Shown piece by piece: positions 59,966-64,000 of a stretch of 64,000 nucleotides of DNA; position 1 is the first letter of the stretch, and each line of letters opens with the position of its first letter. This DNA comes from Butyrivibrio fibrisolvens. Lineage in GTDB: Bacteria > Bacillota > Clostridia > Lachnospirales > Lachnospiraceae. Made by a program: the position numbers and the translations under genes. The stretch is taken from assembly GCF_037113525.1 (NCBI RefSeq), contig NZ_CP146963.1, positions 2,232,001 through 2,296,000 of the forward strand, given 5' to 3'. Under the pieces are notes generated by a model that ran no database searches, had not been told where the DNA came from, and saw only the letters and a program-made list of their open reading frames with translations.

Positions 59966-60253
59966 ATGAACTGTAGCGACACACTTGACAGACTATTTGA
60001 AAAAGCAAAAGCTGATGAAGCTCTCAGGCAGAAGCTTATTGACACTAAAAAGTCAGATAATCCTTTGGCTGATTTCTGCTCCATAGCGACAGAAAATGGT
60101 CTTGAATTATCTGTCATGGATATGATCAATCAAGGCGAAGAATTCTATGCGGAGATCAAGAGAAGTACTAATGGCGGCGGCGAGAACTCTCCGGATCTTG
60201 ATGAGTGGAATGATGAGTATAATATTTTTATGATGAGGCTCGAAGCACTTTGA
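59966..60253 (+). CDS. Nif11 family protein
   Basis: Start at 59966 behind GGAGGGAG, giving 95 residues. LDRLFEKAKADEALRQKLID (about 7-26), NPLADFCSIATENGLELSVM and DMINQGEEFY are the Nif11 domain pattern, followed by KRSTNGGGENSPDLDEWNDE and a hydrophobic end. In this clostridial group the STNGG segment and the DEWNDEY end recur. The protein is longer than a leader plus core and has no modification enzymes beside it, so it may not be a natural-product precursor. Confidence 0.8.
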   Translation: MNCSDTLDRLFEKAKADEALRQKLIDTKKSDNPLADFCSIATENGLELSVMDMINQGEEFYAEIKRSTNGGGENSPDLDEWNDEYNIFMMRLEAL

Positions 60254-60396
60254 TCTGCTGTGCTAATCTAATCATTTGCAGAGCGCTTTAGGTTATCAAT
60301 AGAATTAAAAATGTGTTATTTGTAAAAGTTATTTTTAGGAGAGTTTATAGTGTGTTTCATTTATTAAAGGGGAATCTATTTTTTAGGGGGAGACGT

Positions 60397-61512
60397 ATGA
60401 AATATAAGTTTGTATCATTGGAGATTAAGAGGTTTATTGCACTTTTTTGCATTATTGCAAGTAGCTGTCTTCTTTTGTCGGGATGCTATGGACCACGGTA
60501 TTCAGAAGATGAAGCTAATGAAGTTGTAAAACAGGGCACAGCATTAATGGAAGACTGGATAAAAATGAATTGTCCTTATGGAAAGATAGTAGAAATTAAT
60601 CATTATGATTTAATGTATCCAAGTGGTCCCTGGTATCTTACTGATTATGTAACAGGTACAATGAATGACGGACATACAGATAGAGGATTTGCTGCTAATA
60701 TAAAAACCGGTGCTGTATGGCTCAGACCAGACGATGATATGTTGGAAGAATTTGTTGAGTGTTCTAAGGAATACTATTTGAAGAGCCTTGATCTTCCATC
60801 TGATACAATATTTGGTGATTCATTCCATACCGGTTTGTGTTATAGACCGCTTCGAGAAGGTTCATTTGATAGTACGGCTGATGCTTTTTTTGAATATTAT
60901 GGTCTTCCGGGTGAATTGGTGCTTCAAAATGGTGATGTAAAAGAATATGTAAATAATCCGGACAGGGGAGCAACTATATATTATAACGGTTGGATAGAAC
61001 AATTGCCGGAAAGCTTTTCTTTAGAAAGTTATACCTTTGATGATTTAAAGCAAAGGCAGGAAAAGTATAATATCAAGTGTGATTATATAGTTTTAAAAAG
61101 CAAATTTGAGCAATTTTCTTATAGTTATTTAAATTATCTTCACTATGAAAAATGGGAATATGAAGAGATCGGAGATGTTTTATTAAAAAACAGATCTGTT
61201 TATAGAAGAACAGAGAAAGAACATGGAATAGTAAAGACAAATGAATATACCTTTAATGCTCAAGAAGGTGTACAGATAGAAAAAACAGATAAAGGGTATC
61301 GTATCACAGTTGATCCTTGGGCTAAAAATGTAGAATTTCAGCTTATGGTAAAGACAGGTAATCCCATGCTTGATCATGAGTATAAAAGAGTTTGGGAGGA
61401 TGGTACTGAGAGAAATTGCTATTGGGACGAATGTGATGAAGGCTTTAGATTAGAAGATAATAAAGGAGCAATTATGAGCTTTTCTAGTACTACAGAATTG
61501 ATTATAAGATAG
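60397..61512 (+). CDS. hypothetical lipoprotein
   Basis: Start at 60397 behind GGGGGAG, giving 371 residues with signal and lipobox LLLSGCYG (Cys about 30). The mature part is rich in Tyr, Asp and Glu and contains EANEVVKQGTALMEDWIKMN (about 43) and a beta-rich C-terminus (GYRITVDPWAKNVEFQLMVK). No family recognised. Codon use is AT-richer than in the neighbours (many TAT, AAA, GAT), which could mean recent acquisition. Confidence 0.65.
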   Translation: MKYKFVSLEIKRFIALFCIIASSCLLLSGCYGPRYSEDEANEVVKQGTALMEDWIKMNCPYGKIVEINHYDLMYPSGPWYLTDYVTGTMNDGHTDRGFAANIKTGAVWLRPDDDMLEEFVECSKEYYLKSLDLPSDTIFGDSFHTGLCYRPLREGSFDSTADAFFEYYGLPGELVLQNGDVKEYVNNPDRGATIYYNGWIEQLPESFSLESYTFDDLKQRQEKYNIKCDYIVLKSKFEQFSYSYLNYLHYEKWEYEEIGDVLLKNRSVYRRTEKEHGIVKTNEYTFNAQEGVQIEKTDKGYRITVDPWAKNVEFQLMVKTGNPMLDHEYKRVWEDGTERNCYWDECDEGFRLEDNKGAIMSFSSTTELIIR

Positions 61513-61591
61513 AAACGACAGTAATAAAATTCTTAATATGCAGATGTTATATTTCGTTTATTCTTTGGTTCATAGAAGGGGGATGAATATA

Positions 61592-62062
61592 ATGGATATT
61601 GTATATAAAAAGCTGACTGAAAATGAACTTGACCAGATCATTGAAATGAGAATTAATCAGCTGACAGAAGAGTATACTTCGGAAGGTAAGACTGTTCCTG
61701 AAAATGTGGATCTTAAGAAGTCGCTGATGGATTTTTATACCAAGAATATGGCTGCTGGTACATATGTGTCGTGGCTTGCATTTGACGGCGATAAGATAGT
61801 TGGCACAAGCGGAATGTCTTTTGCAGAAAAGCCTCCGTACTTCACTTGTCCTACAGGGAGACTTGGAATCTTATCAAGTATGTATACGGATCCTGATTAT
61901 AGAAGGATGGGGATTGCAACGCAGCTTCTGGACCGTGTGGTAAAAGAAGCTAGGGATTATGGCTGCGGAACGATCTATATTACAGCTTCTAATATGGGTG
62001 TCAAGTTATACGAAGCGTATGGATTTAAGCATAACGGTAATTTCTTGCAATATTATTTCTGA
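61592..62062 (+). CDS. GNAT family N-acetyltransferase
   Basis: Start at 61592 (MDIVYKKLTENELDQ) about ten bases behind AAGGGGG, giving 156 residues. The GNAT core has LGILSSMYTDPDYRRMGIAT (about 88-107), where RRMGIA is the acetyl-CoA pyrophosphate loop, then QLLDRVVKEARDYGCGTIYI and VKLYEAYGFKHNG. Acceptor unknown. Confidence 0.9.
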   Translation: MDIVYKKLTENELDQIIEMRINQLTEEYTSEGKTVPENVDLKKSLMDFYTKNMAAGTYVSWLAFDGDKIVGTSGMSFAEKPPYFTCPTGRLGILSSMYTDPDYRRMGIATQLLDRVVKEARDYGCGTIYITASNMGVKLYEAYGFKHNGNFLQYYF

Positions 62063-62135
62063 GATAATATTAAGGTTAGAGATGGCCATTTTAAAAAAGA
62101 TGATCGATCTTACTGAAAGATTTCTAAAGTAAAAA

Positions 62136-62178
62136 ACAGGGTACAGATTCAAATTAACGATCTGTACCCTGTATATTT
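62136..62178. terminator. bidirectional Rho-independent terminator
   Basis: ACAGGGTACAGAT and ATCTGTACCCTGT form a perfect 13-bp stem with an 11-base loop, with A residues on the left and ATATTTTT on the right. It serves the GNAT gene and the convergent xylanase gene. Confidence 0.9.
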
Positions 62179-64000
62179 TTATATACTGTTAATCCATGCC
62201 CATGCCAGATCTGACCACAGGCCTACGTCATTTTTGAGGCTCATATCAATTCCATTTCCCTGGAAATCATTGCCGCTAAAGAACTGGTCGATGAGTTCCT
62301 GTTTTCTTTTTTCTGATACGTTAACGCCTTTTCCTTCTTTGACGTTAAAAGCTGCTCTCATTGTCTGCTCCATAGTGTAATCACCGCCGAACCAACCTTT
62401 AAAGAAGGTGTCGTTGGCTATTGTAAGACCGTGGTGGCCTCTTGGGAATACGTAGTGGGCAAACGGTACTTTCTTTTTACGAAGAGCCATAGCAAAAAGG
62501 TAGCTGTTCTCTACAGGTACGAGATCATCTTCCTGAGTCTGCCAGATGAAGCAGGGCGGCGTATTGTCTTTGACCTGTTTTTCCAAAGAGAAGTATTCAA
62601 GCTCTTCATTTGTAGGAGCATCACCAAGGAGGGTCTTAACGGAATCCTTGTGTGTGTACTCGCCTGTTGTGATTACTGGATAGGACAGGATAACTCCGGT
62701 AGGTCTGTTGGATACTTCGTTATATTCAGCGCTAATATCCTGTACATCATCAAAATGAACTGCAAGGCTTCCACATACGTGAGCACCTGCAGAAAAGCCC
62801 ATGATAAAGAGCTTGTCAGGGTCAATGCTGTACTTATCAGCATTTTTTCTTATAAATCTTACAGCTCTTGAGATATCATTAAGAGGCTGTTTTTTGAGCG
62901 GTACGGACATGGTGATGTCAGTAGTATAGCTAAGTACAAGTACATTCATGCCTCGGTTATAGAATTCCATTGCAGGAAGTTCTCCCTCATGTGAGCAGCA
63001 CATGCAATATCCGCCGCCTGGGACAACCAGCATACATGGACGATTCTCGGTATCAGGATGAAGGTACGCGAAGACATTAGGCGTAAAGCCGTAAGATGCT
63101 TCGTAAGTATACTCGCCTTCCTGCCAGATATTATCACGAGAAATCCTGAATTCTGGGCCATTCTGCGGCATGTCTTTAAGCTGATAGTCGTCTTCAGGAT
63201 AGTCTGGAGTCCATTTGTCTGCCTGTTCGGAGCCGAGTGCTACACTAAGAACCGCATAGTAAGCCTCTTTAACTTCGCACTTACCCTTAAATAAAAGCGG
63301 GTAGCTTGTTTCTCTTCTAAAGCCTGAAAGCCAGCTGTTCTCATCAAGAAGATTCCAGAAGGTTACGCTTGTGATATTGGCTTTGCCGGACTTCTTGGCA
63401 TCAAGATAGATCTTGAAGAACTCTTTGTATCTTAAAGCAAGCTCATGCATGGACTCATCTGATGGGTCTGCGTTGTGCATATCAAGCTCTGTTATGTGAA
63501 TCTGAAGTCCAAGGGCGCCGTAGCTTTCGACAGCTTTTTTATAATCTTCAAGGTCAGGATGATCCATAAGAAGATGAGACTGCATGCCCATTCCGTCTAC
63601 AAGCTTTTTGTCTATAAGGGGTGTCAGGACGTTTTCTATGATGAAATCTCTTTTCCAGTCAAGAGCTGTTTCGTAGTCGTTGTAGAAGAGGGCTACACCA
63701 TCAGCTACGTATTTTCTGGCGTATTCAAATGCTTTAATAAAAAAGTCATTGCCTACAGTTTTGGTCCAGATAGACTTTCTGAAATCGCCTTCGTCAACGA
63801 TCTCATTTACAACGTCCCAGGCATAGATAACCCCTGGATATTGCGTCTGAACGAAAGTAAGAACGCCTTTGATATAGCTTTCAAGTCTTTTAAGAATAGT
63901 CTCTCTGTCAGCATATGGGAAGTTCTCGTTATAGTTCTCACAGAAGAACCACTTAGGAGTCTGATTATGCCATACAAGGGTGTGACCACGCATGGCTATG
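62179..64000 (-). CDS. bifunctional GH10 xylanase / acetyl-esterase-like alpha/beta hydrolase (5' end outside window)
   Basis: The frame is open to the right edge (it reads IAMRGHTLVWHNQTPKWFF, a GH10 segment), so the N-terminus is missing and about 606 residues are seen. GH10: acid/base Glu in DVVNEIVDEG (about 64), nucleophile Glu in HITELDMHN (about 170), then WNLLDENSWL. From about residue 285 an esterase domain follows with MLVVPGGGYCMCCSHEGE, nucleophile MGFSAGAHVCGSL (about 400) and late His in FPRGHHGLTIAN. Together they would cut and deacetylate acetylated xylan. No signal peptide can be judged; the intracellular or secreted location is open. Confidence 0.92.
   Translation of the reverse strand, partial: IAMRGHTLVWHNQTPKWFFCENYNENFPYADRETILKRLESYIKGVLTFVQTQYPGVIYAWDVVNEIVDEGDFRKSIWTKTVGNDFFIKAFEYARKYVADGVALFYNDYETALDWKRDFIIENVLTPLIDKKLVDGMGMQSHLLMDHPDLEDYKKAVESYGALGLQIHITELDMHNADPSDESMHELALRYKEFFKIYLDAKKSGKANITSVTFWNLLDENSWLSGFRRETSYPLLFKGKCEVKEAYYAVLSVALGSEQADKWTPDYPEDDYQLKDMPQNGPEFRISRDNIWQEGEYTYEASYGFTPNVFAYLHPDTENRPCMLVVPGGGYCMCCSHEGELPAMEFYNRGMNVLVLSYTTDITMSVPLKKQPLNDISRAVRFIRKNADKYSIDPDKLFIMGFSAGAHVCGSLAVHFDDVQDISAEYNEVSNRPTGVILSYPVITTGEYTHKDSVKTLLGDAPTNEELEYFSLEKQVKDNTPPCFIWQTQEDDLVPVENSYLFAMALRKKKVPFAHYVFPRGHHGLTIANDTFFKGWFGGDYTMEQTMRAAFNVKEGKGVNVSEKRKQELIDQFFSGNDFQGNGIDMSLKNDVGLWSDLAWAWINSI

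Noticed and set aside
35..64000. Prophage, integron or defence island
   Set aside because: No integrase, terminase, transposase or restriction genes were found; the only nuclease-like gene is Uma2 and the ADA-SLOG-like protein is not flanked by defence genes.

Overview
The window looks like a chromosomal segment of an anaerobic, low-to-mid GC Gram-positive of the Lachnospiraceae, most likely Butyrivibrio or Pseudobutyrivibrio. This is inferred from codon and base use, many lipoboxes, cobalt-early B12 genes, a GH10-esterase fusion at the right edge, a GH31 glucosidase and the Lachnospiraceae-type small proteins. I see no phage, insertion sequence, rRNA, tRNA or CRISPR array. Most genes are on the + strand.

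Layout: (1) 1-3.1 kb, the end of an alpha-E / transglutaminase / M14-like peptide-modification cluster. (2) 3.2-15.7 kb, mixed genes: a Nif11-like small protein, a membrane alpha/beta hydrolase, a sugar-binding-type lipoprotein next to a chemoreceptor, two lipoproteins sharing a signal sequence, a UlaG-like lactonase, SatD with a DUF3307 membrane partner. (3) 16.1-30.5 kb, a cobalamin regulon: B12 riboswitch, exported CbiK, binding lipoprotein, cbiC, cbiD, cbiF, a BtuCD-like ABC pair, cbiG, cbiH, a three-domain CbiJ-CbiE-CbiT fusion and cbiA. cbiL, siroheme genes and the lower pathway are not here. (4) 30.9-47.3 kb: an adenosine-deaminase-like protein with a Rossmann/SLOG-like tail, a low-complexity membrane-anchored protein, a PAS-GGDEF cyclase, an Agr-type kinase/regulator pair whose kinase is split by a frameshift, a DUF4097 lipoprotein, DegV, a 52-residue ORF, Uma2, GH25 and an ATP-grasp PPDK_N protein. 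(5) 47.5-50.9 kb: a polar amino-acid ABC operon behind two tandem terminators. (6) 51-64 kb: a FUSC-HAD fusion, a kinase relic, an ICMT-DUF218 fusion, a MATE exporter, GH31, an ECF sigma/anti-sigma pair, a Nif11 protein with a partner, a lipoprotein, a GNAT enzyme and the GH10-esterase.

The most unusual feature is non-coding. Four intergenic copies (A 15829-16100, B 19773-20068, C 30621-30836, D 44455-44734) belong to one family of 216-226 bp near-perfect palindromes. The arm sequences differ between copies but stay complementary, while the central loop (GCGAAGCGAGTTT) and two asymmetric internal segments are conserved. This is what selection on a folded RNA or a cruciform would leave. A second composite repeat (13528-13614, 26515-26598, perhaps 36078-36140) sits directly on gene starts and supplies the Shine-Dalgarno. 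Decay products are also visible: a PTS EIIA relic (8588-8699), a histidine-kinase relic (52425-52577), a catalytically degenerate M14 paralogue and the split kinase.

All assignments come from reading translated sequence and motifs; no database search was run.
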